From NCBI RefSeq assembly GCF_007556685.1, contig NZ_VJON01000022.1, forward strand, positions 1 through 44,889: a DNA stretch of 44,889 bases. The letters are read 5' to 3'. The translations under genes and the position numbers were made by a program. This DNA comes from Tepidimonas charontis. Lineage in GTDB: Bacteria > Pseudomonadota > Gammaproteobacteria > Burkholderiales > Burkholderiaceae_C. The notes beneath the pieces were generated by a model. The model had not been told where the DNA came from. It saw only the letters and a list, made by a program, of their open reading frames with translations, and made no database searches. Numbering within the stretch: position 1 is the first letter of the stretch; every line of letters starts with the position of its first letter. Shown here piece after piece: positions 35,688-44,701 of the stretch.

Positions 35688-36863
35688 ATGAGTAACGCAG
35701 TCATCGTTTCCACCGCGCGTACCCCACTGGCCAAGAGCTGGAAGGGTTCGTTCAACATGACCCATGGCGCCACCTTGGGCGGGCACGTCGTGCGCGCCGC
35801 CATCGAGCGCGCGCGCCTGGACCCGGCCGAGGTCGAGGACGTCATCATGGGTTGTGCCAACCCCGAAGGCGCCACGGGCTGGAATATCGCGCGCCAGATT
35901 GCGCTGGCGGCGGGCTGCCCGGTCAGCGTCTCGGGCTTGACCGTCAACCGTTTCTGCTCCTCGGGTCTGCAAACCATTGCGCTGGCCGCCCAGCGCATCA
36001 TGTCCGGCGAAGGCGAGATCTACGTCGCTGGCGGGGTGGAGAGCATCTCGTGCGTGCAAAACGAGATGAACAAGCACATGATGACCGACCCCGCTTTGCT
36101 GGCGCGCAAACCCGAGATTTACTGGACGATGCTGCAGACCGCCGAGCAGGTGGCCAAGCGCTACGGTATTTCGCGTGACGCGATGGACGAGTATGGTGCC
36201 GCCAGCCAGCAAAAAGCGTGTGCGGCTGCCGCGGCGGGCAAATTCGACGATGAAATCGTACCGATCACGGTGACCGCTGGCGTGTACGACAAGGTGCGAG
36301 GCCTGATCACCAAGGAAGTGACGGTAACGCGCGACGAGGGTCTGCGCGAAGGCACGACCAAGGAAGCGATCGCCAACATCAAGCCGGCCTTGCCCGGCGG
36401 GGTGGTGGCGGCGGGCAACGCCAGTCAATTCTCCGACGGCGCGGGCGCCTGTGTGGTGATGGACGAGCGCGTGGCCGAGCGCAAGGGGTTGCAGCCGCTG
36501 GGCCGTTTTTTGGGATTTGCGGTGGCGGGCTGCGAGCCGGACGAAATGGGCATCGGCCCGGTGTTTGCGGTGCCCAAGGTGCTGCAGCGCCTGGGGTTGA
36601 CGGTGGATGACATCGATCTGTGGGAGCTGAACGAAGCGTTTGCGGTGCAGGTCATCTACTGCCGTGACCGCTTGGGTATCCCCAACGATCGCCTCAACGT
36701 CAACGGCGGCGCCATCGCCATCGGCCACCCCTACGGCATGAGCGGCCAGCGCCTGACTGGACACGCCCTCATCGAAGGCAAGCGGCGCGGGGCCAAACGC
36801 GTGTGCGTGACGATGTGCATCGGCGGAGGTATGGGCGCCGCCGGGGTGTTCGAGGTGTTGTGA
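35688..36863 (+). CDS. Thiolase (acetyl-CoA acyltransferase), FadA-like
   Basis: 391 residues, normal for thiolases. The acyl-enzyme Cys90 is in [19 protein letters not shown], the base His is in [19 protein letters not shown], and the second Cys is in [19 protein letters not shown]. The enzyme releases acetyl-CoA and a shortened acyl-CoA, completing the cycle with the preceding bifunctional enzyme. Spacing to the fadB-like gene is 54 nt and to the acyl-CoA dehydrogenase one base, so they are clearly co-transcribed. Chain-length preference cannot be read from the sequence. Confidence 0.95.
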   Translation: MSNAVIVSTARTPLAKSWKGSFNMTHGATLGGHVVRAAIERARLDPAEVEDVIMGCANPEGATGWNIARQIALAAGCPVSVSGLTVNRFCSSGLQTIALAAQRIMSGEGEIYVAGGVESISCVQNEMNKHMMTDPALLARKPEIYWTMLQTAEQVAKRYGISRDAMDEYGAASQQKACAAAAAGKFDDEIVPITVTAGVYDKVRGLITKEVTVTRDEGLREGTTKEAIANIKPALPGGVVAAGNASQFSDGAGACVVMDERVAERKGLQPLGRFLGFAVAGCEPDEMGIGPVFAVPKVLQRLGLTVDDIDLWELNEAFAVQVIYCRDRLGIPNDRLNVNGGAIAIGHPYGMSGQRLTGHALIEGKRRGAKRVCVTMCIGGGMGAAGVFEVL

Positions 36864-36864
36864 G

Positions 36865-38721
36865 ATGGCCCAGGGTTTGCGCGCGGCCATCGACTTTCTG
36901 CTGTACGAGTGGCTGCGGGTGCAGACCCTGGCCACGCGGGCGCGGTATGCCGAGCACAGCCGAGAGACCTTCGACGCGGTGCTGGACACCTGCGAACGCA
37001 TCGCGCGCGACAAATACGCGCCGTTCAACCGCTTGGTGGACACCGAGGAGCCACGCTTCGACGGCGAGCGGGTGATCCTGCCGGCCGCCACGCATGAGGC
37101 GTGGCGTGCCTACGCCGACAGCGGGATGCTTTGCGCCGCCCAGGATTACGCGATTGGCGGCATGCAACTGCCCTACGTCGTCGAGGCGGCGGGCAATGCG
37201 TTTTTCGCGGCTGCGTCGGTGAGTATCGGCGCGGGTATGCTGACGGTGGGCAACGCCAATTTGCTGATGGCGCACGGTACCGCGGCGCAACAGCGCGCAT
37301 TCGCGCTGCCGCAGTTCGCCGGCCGTTTTGCCGGCACCATGTGCCTGAGCGAGCCGCAAGCCGGCTCCAGCCTCAGCGACATCGCCACCCGCGCCGTGCC
37401 CGACGGGCCAGGCCATGAAGACGATCCGCTCGGTCCGCGCTATCGCCTGCGCGGCCACAAAATGTGGATCTCGGCGGGGGAGCACGAACTCACGGAGAAC
37501 ATCGTCCATCTCGTGCTGGCCAAAATCCCGGGGGCGGATGGGCGGCTGCCGGCAGGGGTCAAGGGCATTTCCCTGTTCATCGTGCCCAAGTGGTTGGTCG
37601 ATCGGGACGGTCGGCCAACCGGGCAACGCAACGACGTCGCCTTGGTGGGGCTCAACCACAAATGCGGTTGGCGCGGCACGCCCAATACGCTGCTCAATTT
37701 TGGCGAAGGCCGTTTTCCCGTTGCCGGTGCTGGCGTTGGGTCCGGACTGGACGGGCAGGGCGCCGGCGCGATCGGCTACCGAGTCGGCGCTGCCGGGGAT
37801 GGTCTGCGCCAAATGTTTCACATGATGAACGAGGCGCGCATCGGTGTCGGCATGGCCGCGACGATGCTGGGTATGGCTGGCTACTTGGCGAGTCTGGACT
37901 ATGCGCGTACGCGCCAACAGGGGCGACGGCTTGGCCCGGCGGGCAAGGATCCGGCCCAGCCGCCGGTGCGCATCATCGAGCACGCCGATGTCAAGCGGAT
38001 GCTGCTGGCGCAAAAAGCCTATTGCGAGGGCGCCTTGGCGCTGGAGTTGTACTGCGCCCGGTTGGTGGACGAGCTGCGCACCGGCGACGCCGAGGCAGCG
38101 CAGCAGGCGCACCTGCTGCTGGAGCTGCTCACGCCGATTGCCAAGAGCTGGCCCAGCGAGTGGTGTCTGGAGGCCAACAGCCTGGCCATCCAGGTGCACG
38201 GCGGCTACGGCTACACACGCGATTTTCCGGTCGAGCAGTACTGGCGTGACAACCGTCTGAACATGATTCATGAGGGCACACATGGCATCCAGGCCCAGGA
38301 TCTGCTCGGACGCAAGGTGCTGATGCAAGGCGGGTCGGCGCTACGGGCCTTGCGCGCGCGCATCGATGCAACGGCAGGTCGGGCTGGTGCGCTGCCCGAG
38401 TGGGCCCAGGCCAGTGCGGTGTTGCAACAGGCGTGGCAACGCATCGAAGGGGCGGCGCACGCCGCATGGGCCAGCGGCGATCCGACCGAGGCACTGGCCA
38501 ATGCCGTGCCTTACATGCAAGCCTTCGGGCATGGCGTCATCGCGTGGTTGTGGCTGGATGTGGCGTGCGCAACCGTCGGCCGCGAGGATCCGGCCAGCGT
38601 TGGTCGGCGGCAGGCCTGCCACTATTTTTTCCGCTACGAGTTGCCCAAGATCGACGCCTGGCTTGCCGTGGTGCAGGCGCGCGACCGCACCTGTGCCGAC
38701 ATGCCCGAAGAGGCGTTCTGA
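36865..38721 (+). CDS. Acyl-CoA dehydrogenase, long form with C-terminal domain
   Basis: 618 residues, of the roughly 600-residue class that carries an extra C-terminal helical domain. FAD-dependent dehydrogenases of this type introduce the first double bond in an acyl-CoA and pass electrons to ETF. The FAD-binding loop is TMCLSEPQAGSSLSDIATR (about 154-172) and YRLRGHKMWISAGEHEL follows. The region usually written YEGTNGIQ reads IHEGTHGIQAQDLLGRKV: the candidate base Glu is kept while both neighbours are His. The start is one base after the thiolase stop. Its order among the neighbours covers step one of beta-oxidation. Substrate unknown. Confidence 0.93.
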   Translation: MAQGLRAAIDFLLYEWLRVQTLATRARYAEHSRETFDAVLDTCERIARDKYAPFNRLVDTEEPRFDGERVILPAATHEAWRAYADSGMLCAAQDYAIGGMQLPYVVEAAGNAFFAAASVSIGAGMLTVGNANLLMAHGTAAQQRAFALPQFAGRFAGTMCLSEPQAGSSLSDIATRAVPDGPGHEDDPLGPRYRLRGHKMWISAGEHELTENIVHLVLAKIPGADGRLPAGVKGISLFIVPKWLVDRDGRPTGQRNDVALVGLNHKCGWRGTPNTLLNFGEGRFPVAGAGVGSGLDGQGAGAIGYRVGAAGDGLRQMFHMMNEARIGVGMAATMLGMAGYLASLDYARTRQQGRRLGPAGKDPAQPPVRIIEHADVKRMLLAQKAYCEGALALELYCARLVDELRTGDAEAAQQAHLLLELLTPIAKSWPSEWCLEANSLAIQVHGGYGYTRDFPVEQYWRDNRLNMIHEGTHGIQAQDLLGRKVLMQGGSALRALRARIDATAGRAGALPEWAQASAVLQQAWQRIEGAAHAAWASGDPTEALANAVPYMQAFGHGVIAWLWLDVACATVGREDPASVGRRQACHYFFRYELPKIDAWLAVVQARDRTCADMPEEAF

Positions 38722-38802
38722 ATGACCGCGGCAGCGCGGCTCGGCCCTGCCGCTGCGGTTTGCCCGACTTTCCCCATTCATTGAGCAGGAGATACCGACA
38801 CC

Positions 38803-39594
38803 ATGAGCCGATCGATCCAAACCCTTTTCGATTTGAGCGGCCGCACCGCGCTGGTCACCGGCGGCTCGCGCGGTTTGGGGCTGCAGATGGCCCAGGCGCT
38901 GGGCGAGGCCGGGGCCAAAGTGATGCTGACCGCGCGCAAGGCCGACGAGCTGGAAGAGGCCACAGCGACGCTGCAGGCGCAGGGGATCGATGCGCGCTGG
39001 GTGGCAGCCGACTGCGCGCGCGAAGACGACATCCACCGTTTGGTTCGAGAGACGCTGCAGCGCCTGGGCGACGTCGATATCCTGGTCAATAACGCCGGCG
39101 CCGCTTGGGGCGCTCCGGCCGAGGAGCATCCGCTCGACGCCTGGGACAAGGTGATGAACCTGAATGTGCGCGGCTACTTCATCCTCAGCCAGCTCATCGG
39201 GCGCGAGAGCATGATTGCCCGCCGCCGCGGCAGCATCATCAACGTGGCCTCGATCGCCGGGCTGGGTGGCAATCCGCCTGATATGCGGACCGTGGCCTAC
39301 AACACCTCCAAAGGGGCGGTGATCAACTTCACGCGCGCCTTGGCGGCCGAGTGGGGGCGCTACGGTATCCGCGTCAACGCTATCTGCCCCGGCTTCTTCC
39401 CCAGCAAGATGACGCGCGGCACGCTGCAGGCGATGGGCGAGCAGCGCCTGGCCGCTGCCGCCCCACTGAATCGCTTGGGTGACGACGAAGATCTCAAGGG
39501 CACGGTGGTGCTGTTCGCCTCGGATGCGGGCAAGCACATCACCGGGCAATGGTTGGCGGTGGACGGAGGCGTCAGTGCGGTCATCGGTGGATGA
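38803..39594 (+). CDS. Short-chain dehydrogenase/reductase
   Basis: 263 residues of the classical SDR family. The cofactor motif is TGGSRGLG (about 20-27), followed by NNAG (about 97-100). The catalytic Ser is in IINVASIAGLGG and the Tyr-x3-Lys in AYNTSKGAV. The C-terminal LAVDGGVSAVIGG is typical of gluconate-5-dehydrogenase or 3-ketoacyl-reductase-like SDRs. The Arg in position 1 after Thr-Gly-Gly-Ser suggests NADP preference, an inference. It follows the acyl-CoA dehydrogenase by 81 nt and overlaps the next gene by 20 bases. Role probably oxidation or reduction of a hydroxyacyl or side-chain carbonyl. Confidence 0.92.
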   Translation: MSRSIQTLFDLSGRTALVTGGSRGLGLQMAQALGEAGAKVMLTARKADELEEATATLQAQGIDARWVAADCAREDDIHRLVRETLQRLGDVDILVNNAGAAWGAPAEEHPLDAWDKVMNLNVRGYFILSQLIGRESMIARRRGSIINVASIAGLGGNPPDMRTVAYNTSKGAVINFTRALAAEWGRYGIRVNAICPGFFPSKMTRGTLQAMGEQRLAAAAPLNRLGDDEDLKGTVVLFASDAGKHITGQWLAVDGGVSAVIGG

Positions 39595-40072
39595 GGCAGC
39601 GCCCGATCTGCCCTTCAGTGTGCACGTCCCCTTCGTCGAGCTGCTGGGCTTTCGCCTGCGGCGTTGGGACGAAGGGGTGGCCGAGCTGGTCTACGAGCCC
39701 GCCGAGGCGCACCTGAACTCATTCGGTGTGGTGCACGGCGGCGCCAGCATGACCTTGCTGGACGTGGCCCTGGCGCATGCGGCGCGCAGCGTGCAGCGCG
39801 ACATGGGGGTGGTCACCATCGAGATGAAGACCAGCTTTTTTCAGGCTGCGCGTGGGCCGCTGCGTGCCACCGCGCGCTTGCTGCATCGCACCGCGACGCT
39901 GGCGTTTGCCGAAGGTGAGATCCGCGATGCGCACGAGCGCCTGTGCGCCCACGCCAGTGGAACGTTTCGCTACGTGCGCCGCTTGCCGGTGGGCGGGCGT
40001 GAGGTGCAAGCCCTGCGGCGCATCGAAGCGGCGCAGGACGCAAACCCGCTGCCACCGTCTCCGCCGGCCTGA
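39575..40072 (+). CDS. PaaI-type hotdog thioesterase
   Basis: 165 residues with one hotdog domain. The characteristic motif NSFGVVHGGASMTLLDVALA lies at about residues 48-67, and VVTIEMKTSFFQAARGPLRA is a conserved beta/loop region. Family members hydrolyse acyl- or phenylacyl-CoA thioesters, often acting as release valves in CoA-dependent catabolism. The start is a GTG (39575) inside the SDR gene; GGAGG at 39565-39569 is five bases upstream. GTG 39587 is the alternative. The 106-nt gap after it precedes the MDR gene. The C-terminal 30 residues are variable. Confidence 0.88.
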   Translation: MRSSVDEAAPDLPFSVHVPFVELLGFRLRRWDEGVAELVYEPAEAHLNSFGVVHGGASMTLLDVALAHAARSVQRDMGVVTIEMKTSFFQAARGPLRATARLLHRTATLAFAEGEIRDAHERLCAHASGTFRYVRRLPVGGREVQALRRIEAAQDANPLPPSPPA

Positions 40073-40178
40073 TGGCGTGTCCCCGCCACCGGCTCCCATG
40101 GCCGGTCGCGTGCCCTTGCCGTCGGCGGCATCAACCGTTTCCAACCCACACTCAAACCGGCTTCAGAAGGAGTACCGT

Positions 40179-41198
40179 ATGCCGCGCAATCGTCAGATTT
40201 GGCTCGTCAGCCGCCCGCAGGGCGAGGCGAACGTGGACAACTTCCGTTTGGTGGAAAGCGAAACCCCACCCCTGGCCGAGGGCCAGGTGCTGGTGCGTCA
40301 CCACTATCTGAGCTTAGATCCGTACATGCGTGGTCGCATGAACGAGGGCAAAAGCTACGCCGAACCGCAGCCGCTCAACCAGGTGATGATCGGCGGCACG
40401 GTCGGGCAGGTGGTGGAAAGCCGCCATCCGCGCTATGTGCCTGGTGACTGGGTGGTGGGCATGGGCGGCTGGCAGGAGTACAGCGTGGTCGATGGCAATG
40501 CTGCCGGCCTGCTGCGCAAGGTGGACGTCTCGCGCATCCCGCCCAGCCACTATCTGGGCGCGGTCGGCATGCCCGGCGTGACGGCTTGGTACGGCTTGGT
40601 CAAGATCATCGAGCCCCGCGCCGGCCAGACCATCACCGTCAGCGCCGCCGCCGGCGCCGTGGGCAGCGCGGTGGGCGTGCTGGCCAAGCAGCGCGGCTGC
40701 CGGGTGGTGGGCATCGCGGGCGGCCCGGACAAATGCGCCTATGTGCGCGACGAACTGGGGTTTGATGACTGCATCGACTACCGCCAATATCCCGATCTGC
40801 GTGCGCTCGCGAGCGCGCTCAAAGCGGCGTGCCCGAACGGCATCGATGGTCACTTCGAAAACGTCGGCGGTACGGTGCTCGATGCGGTGATGCTGCGCGC
40901 GAATGCGTTCTCGCGCGTGGCGCTGTGCGGCATGATCGCCGGCTACGACGGCCAGCCGCTGCCGATGCTCAACCCGGCGCTGATCCTCATCAGCCGCATG
41001 CGCATCGAGGGCTTCATCGTCAGCGAACACATGGAGGTGTGGCCGCAGGCCCTGGCCGAGTTGAGCGAGCTGGTCGGCAGCGGGCGTTTCCGCCCGCGCG
41101 AGACCGTGGCGCACGGCATCGAGTCGGCACCCGAGGCGTTTTTGGGGCTGCTCAAGGGCCGCAATTTCGGCAAGCAGCTCGTCAAGCTGGTGGATTGA
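40179..41198 (+). CDS. Zinc-less MDR-family NADP-dependent oxidoreductase (CurA/prostaglandin-reductase type)
   Basis: 339 residues. The opening NRQIWLVSRPQGEANVDNF and YLSLDPYMRGRMN are diagnostic of the LTB4 dehydrogenase/CurA group of medium-chain reductases. The Rossmann motif is SAAAGAVGSAVGVLAKQRGC (about 156-175), and HFENVGGTVLDAV follows. No structural or catalytic zinc ligands are present, as in this subfamily. Such enzymes reduce activated double bonds (enones, enoyl derivatives) using NADPH. AGAAGGAG (40165-40172) supports the ATG. It is 17 nt before the last SDR of the series. Confidence 0.93.
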   Translation: MPRNRQIWLVSRPQGEANVDNFRLVESETPPLAEGQVLVRHHYLSLDPYMRGRMNEGKSYAEPQPLNQVMIGGTVGQVVESRHPRYVPGDWVVGMGGWQEYSVVDGNAAGLLRKVDVSRIPPSHYLGAVGMPGVTAWYGLVKIIEPRAGQTITVSAAAGAVGSAVGVLAKQRGCRVVGIAGGPDKCAYVRDELGFDDCIDYRQYPDLRALASALKAACPNGIDGHFENVGGTVLDAVMLRANAFSRVALCGMIAGYDGQPLPMLNPALILISRMRIEGFIVSEHMEVWPQALAELSELVGSGRFRPRETVAHGIESAPEAFLGLLKGRNFGKQLVKLVD

Positions 41199-41215
41199 AC
41201 CGCGAGGGCCCGCCC

Positions 41216-42124
41216 ATGATCACCGACTTCGTCGGCCGCACGGCCGTCATCACCGGGGCCGGCTCCGGCTTCGGGTTGGAGGTGGCGCGCATCGCGATGC
41301 AGCGCCGCATGAACCTGGTGCTGGTGGACGTACAGCCCGATGCGCTGGAGCGCGCCCGCGCTGAGGCGGAGGCGACCGGCGTGCCGGTGCTGGCGCGGCG
41401 CGTCGACGTGGCCGACGCGGCCCAGATGGACGATCTGGGCCAGGCCGTGCAGGCCCGCTTCGGCGCGCCGCACTTCGTCTTCAACAACGCCGGCGTGGCC
41501 GCCGGCGGGCTGGTGTGGGAAAACACCGTCGCCGACTGGCAGTGGGTGCTGGGCGTCAACCTGTGGGGCGTGATCCACGGTGTGCGTGTCTTTACGCCGA
41601 TGATGCTGGCCGCGGCGCAGGCCGATCCCGCCTGGCGCGGCCACATCGTCAACACCGCCAGCATGGCCGGGCTGCTGACGACGCCCAACATGGGGGTCTA
41701 CAACGTCAGCAAGCACGCGGTGGTGGCGCTGACCGAGACGCTATACCAGGATCTGCGCCTGGTCACCGATCAGATCGGCGCCAGTATGCTGTGTCCGTAT
41801 TTCGTGCCCACGGGCATCAGCCACAGCGAGCGCAATCGGCCCGCCGCGCTGCCGGCGGCGCCGCCCACGCGTAGCCAGTTGATCGGTCGGGCGATGAGCG
41901 AAAAAGCCGTGGCCAGCGGCAAAGTCAGCGCTGCCGAGGTGGCGGCGCGCACCTTCGAGGCCATTGAGCAGGGCCGGTTCTACATCTACAGCCACCCGCA
42001 TGCCCTGGCACCGGTGGCGCAGCGCCTGCAGGCGATCGTCGAGGGCCGCAACCCTCCCGACCCGTTCGCCGACCGGCCGGAGGTCGGCGCGCAGTTGCGC
42101 GCGGCGCTGCGTTCAGGCGGCTGA
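41216..42124 (+). CDS. Short-chain dehydrogenase/reductase (second copy type)
   Basis: 302 residues. SDR motifs are TGAGSGFG (about 14-21), FNNAGVAAGG (about 89-98), a catalytic Ser in VNTASMAGLLTT and Tyr-x3-Lys in GVYNVSKHAVV. The C-terminal 60 residues (after SEKAVASGKVSAAEVAARTF) are longer than in the first SDR of this group and differ in sequence, so it is not a recent duplicate. It ends two bases before the stop of the convergent sensor-CheW gene, with no terminator between. It is the last gene of the catabolic series. Substrate unknown. Confidence 0.92.
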   Translation: MITDFVGRTAVITGAGSGFGLEVARIAMQRRMNLVLVDVQPDALERARAEAEATGVPVLARRVDVADAAQMDDLGQAVQARFGAPHFVFNNAGVAAGGLVWENTVADWQWVLGVNLWGVIHGVRVFTPMMLAAAQADPAWRGHIVNTASMAGLLTTPNMGVYNVSKHAVVALTETLYQDLRLVTDQIGASMLCPYFVPTGISHSERNRPAALPAAPPTRSQLIGRAMSEKAVASGKVSAAEVAARTFEAIEQGRFYIYSHPHALAPVAQRLQAIVEGRNPPDPFADRPEVGAQLRAALRSGG

Positions 42125-42140
42125 CGTCAGGCGGCTGAAG
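42113..42140. repeat. Tandem 14-bp repeat carrying both convergent stop codons
   Basis: TCAGGCGGCTGACG (42113-42126) is followed directly by TCAGGCGGCTGAAG (42127-42140). The TGA in the first copy ends the SDR and the TCA starting the second copy is the stop of the minus-strand gene. Confidence 0.7.
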
Positions 42141-44672
42141 CCAGCCGCCCCTCGCCCTGCCGCAGGGCGGCGAACAGCCGCACGGTGTCCACCACCGGGA
42201 TCAGCACCTCGCCGCCGCGGGCGCGGATCAGGCGGTCGATCAGCCGCCGCGCGGCACCGCCGAACGGCGCCTCGATGATCTCGTTCGGCGCGAACCCCGG
42301 CACGGCGTGCAGCTCGTCGACCAGCAGGCCGGCGGTCTGGCCGCTGTGCTCCACCAGGATGATCTGGCGGCCCTGCACGGCGGTGTCCGCCGGGGCGGCG
42401 ACGCCGAGCAGGCGGCCGAGGTCGTACACCCACAGGAAGTGGCGCACGGCGGTGTTGTCGGTCGGCGGCAGCAGACCGACGCGCGCCGGGTGGCCGCCGG
42501 CCGGGGCGCTGGTCATGCGCTCGGCCGGCACCGCCTCGCGCACGCACGCCGCATCCAGCGCCAGCAGGTCGTTGCCGAGGTAGAAGGTGGCGTACTCCTG
42601 CCCGCCGCGCGCCGCGCCGTGCGTCCAGCCGTCGTCGTGGGCGCCGCCGACCCGGGCGCTGGCGCGCCGTACCGGGCCCAGCGTCTCGATCACGAAGGCC
42701 AGCACGTCGTCGCGGTAGCCGTCGCTGGTCTTGAACTCGCGGTAGCCGGCCGAGGCCGAGGCGCCCAGCAGCACGTAGTGCCCCTCGTGCTCGATGACGC
42801 GGCTGGCGGTGGCGCCGTTGGGCAGCTCCAGCCACGGCCCGGCGGCCGCCAGCACCGTCCCCACCGGCGTGGCCGGGTCGGTGCTGGCGATGACGCGGCC
42901 CTGCCGGTCGGTCAGGTAGGCGCGCGCGTCCGGCCGCTGGCCGACGGCGCGGCGCAGCATCGCCAGCAGCTCGCGCTCGGCGTGGAAGACGATGCCGATG
43001 CCGCCGACGACGTGGCCGTCCTCCGGGTGGCGGATCGCGGCGTGGTAGGTGTAGGTCGGGCGTCCGTCGGTCCACGGCTCCACCTGGAACGGCGAGACGT
43101 GGTAGCGCTGCTCGTCTTGCAGCGCCAGCACCGCCTGCAGCGTGGCCTCGTCGACGCGGCGGCCGACCAGCCCGTCGTCGCCGCCGTCGTGCGACTGGGC
43201 GACGATGCGCCCGCCGCGGTCGTAGACGAACAGCCGCGTGTAGACGGTGTAGAGCGAGTGGATGTAGCGCAGCAGCGGCGTGATCGTCTCGCGCGCACCG
43301 TCCTGGGGCTCCGGCTGCGCCAGGATGGTGCGCAGCTCCGGCGTCATCGCCCACCAGCGGCAGTCGTCGGCGCGCTCGTACAGGTTGCGGTCCAGCAGGT
43401 CCACCGCCAGGTGGGCGACGAAGCCGACGCGCTGCAGGCCGGAGGCCAGCACGGTGTCGTAGAGGTCGCGCACCGACTGCGCGAACAGCGTGTTGCTGCG
43501 CGCGCCGGTCTCGCTGATCTGGTCGAGGATGGTCTTGAGGCGCTGGCGGTCGATGTCGCGCCCGGCGGTGACGACCTGGCCGTTCCACACCACGCGGCGG
43601 ATCGACTCGGTGGTGCGGATCACCTCGTACAGCGGCGGGCTGAAGCTGCGCGCGTGCGACAGCAGGCCGGCGGCGGTGCCGGGGGCCAGCGCCTCCAGCG
43701 CGCTGCCCTCGTCGCGCGTGAAGGCCAGGTCCACCGGCACCATCACCTGCCCCTGCCAGCCCTCCGGGCCCAGGTAGCCCTGGTAGCCATCGGCACGGCG
43801 CGTGCAAACCAGGTACTCGCGCCCGGCGTGCAGCAGCAGGCGCGGCGCGCCGTCGGGATTGACCGGCACGCGCGCGCCGCGCCCGATCCAGTGCTCGTCG
43901 GAGCTGGCGATGACGCGCGCCTGAGCGTCCAGCAGCAGCAGGATGGAGCGGAGCGGCCGGCCGGGTCGCCGTGCGAGCGGAAGATGCCGGCCATCTCGGC
44001 CTCGAAGCCGAACACCAGGCACAGCACGCCGGCCGGCTGGCGCGTCGTCGGGTGCAGCATGCGTTGGGCGTAGATGAGGCTGGCGCCCAGCCCGGGGCGC
44101 AGGTCGGTCGGGCGAAAGATCTGCACGTAGCCGTCCGAGGCCAGTGCCTGCTCGAGCAACGGGTCCTGCGTGCCCTCCACCGCGTGCGCGGGGTCGGTCT
44201 GCACCAGCGCGTTGCCTTGCGGGTCCAGCAGCAGGATCTCGTCGTACATCGTGTACTTGCGCCGGTACGACAGCAGCCGCGCGCGCACGGCGTCGACGTC
44301 GCGCGTCAGCCCGGCGACGAACTCGCACAGCACGCGGTCGGTGGCCAGGAAGCCGACGTCGGCGGTGCGCTCGTACAGATTGCGCACGACGATGTCGATC
44401 ACGTAGCCGGCGCGCGTGCCCAGCGCCGCCATGGCGTGGTCGATCTTCTCGGCCACCAGGCTGCGCACCAGCTCGCGCTCCAGCCGGTCGAAGCCGGCGC
44501 GCGTGGCGGCAATCGTCGGCAGGATGGCCTGCGCCTCCTGCGGGCAGACCATGCGCGCGGTCGACTCGATCAGGCGCCACATCAGGTTCAGCTCGCGCAG
44601 CGACGTCTCGCAGCGCGTGACGTCGGGCATGTAGGGCAGGTAGTTGTCGATGGGGACGGCGGGCAGACTCAT
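42127..44672 (-). pseudogene. Soluble dual sensor-module protein with C-terminal CheW domain, frameshifted
   Basis: Read across one frameshift near 43945-43975, the product is about 849 residues. Part 1 (44672 to the shift, about 235 residues) starts MSLPAVPIDNYLPYMPDV and has a helical region then RNLYERTADVGFLATD and a Cache/PAS-like module. Part 2 continues in another frame with RSILLLLDAQARVIASSDE, then DRNLYERADDCRWWAMT and another sensor module (LFVYDRGGRIVAQSHD), then an EYATFYLGNDLLALDA...ILVEHSGQTAGLLVDEL CheW domain to the end. There is no signal peptide, membrane helix or methyl-accepting domain. CheW domains couple receptors to CheA kinase. The shift corresponds to one missing base (or two extra) in a GGCCGGCCG run, so a sequencing error is possible and the gene may be intact. 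An insertion sequence ends 29 nt upstream of the start. Confidence 0.75.
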
Positions 44673-44701
44673 GGGCGGGCGGAATGCGGGTGGAGATGAA
44701 T

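Noticed and set aside
33192-37091. Very long antisense open frame (about 1300 codons) opposite livF 3' end, fadB, thiolase
   Set aside because: It is the shadow of highly GC-biased genes. The plus-strand frames show unmistakable family motifs, and the antisense product is rich in His, Arg, Gln and Ala without domains.
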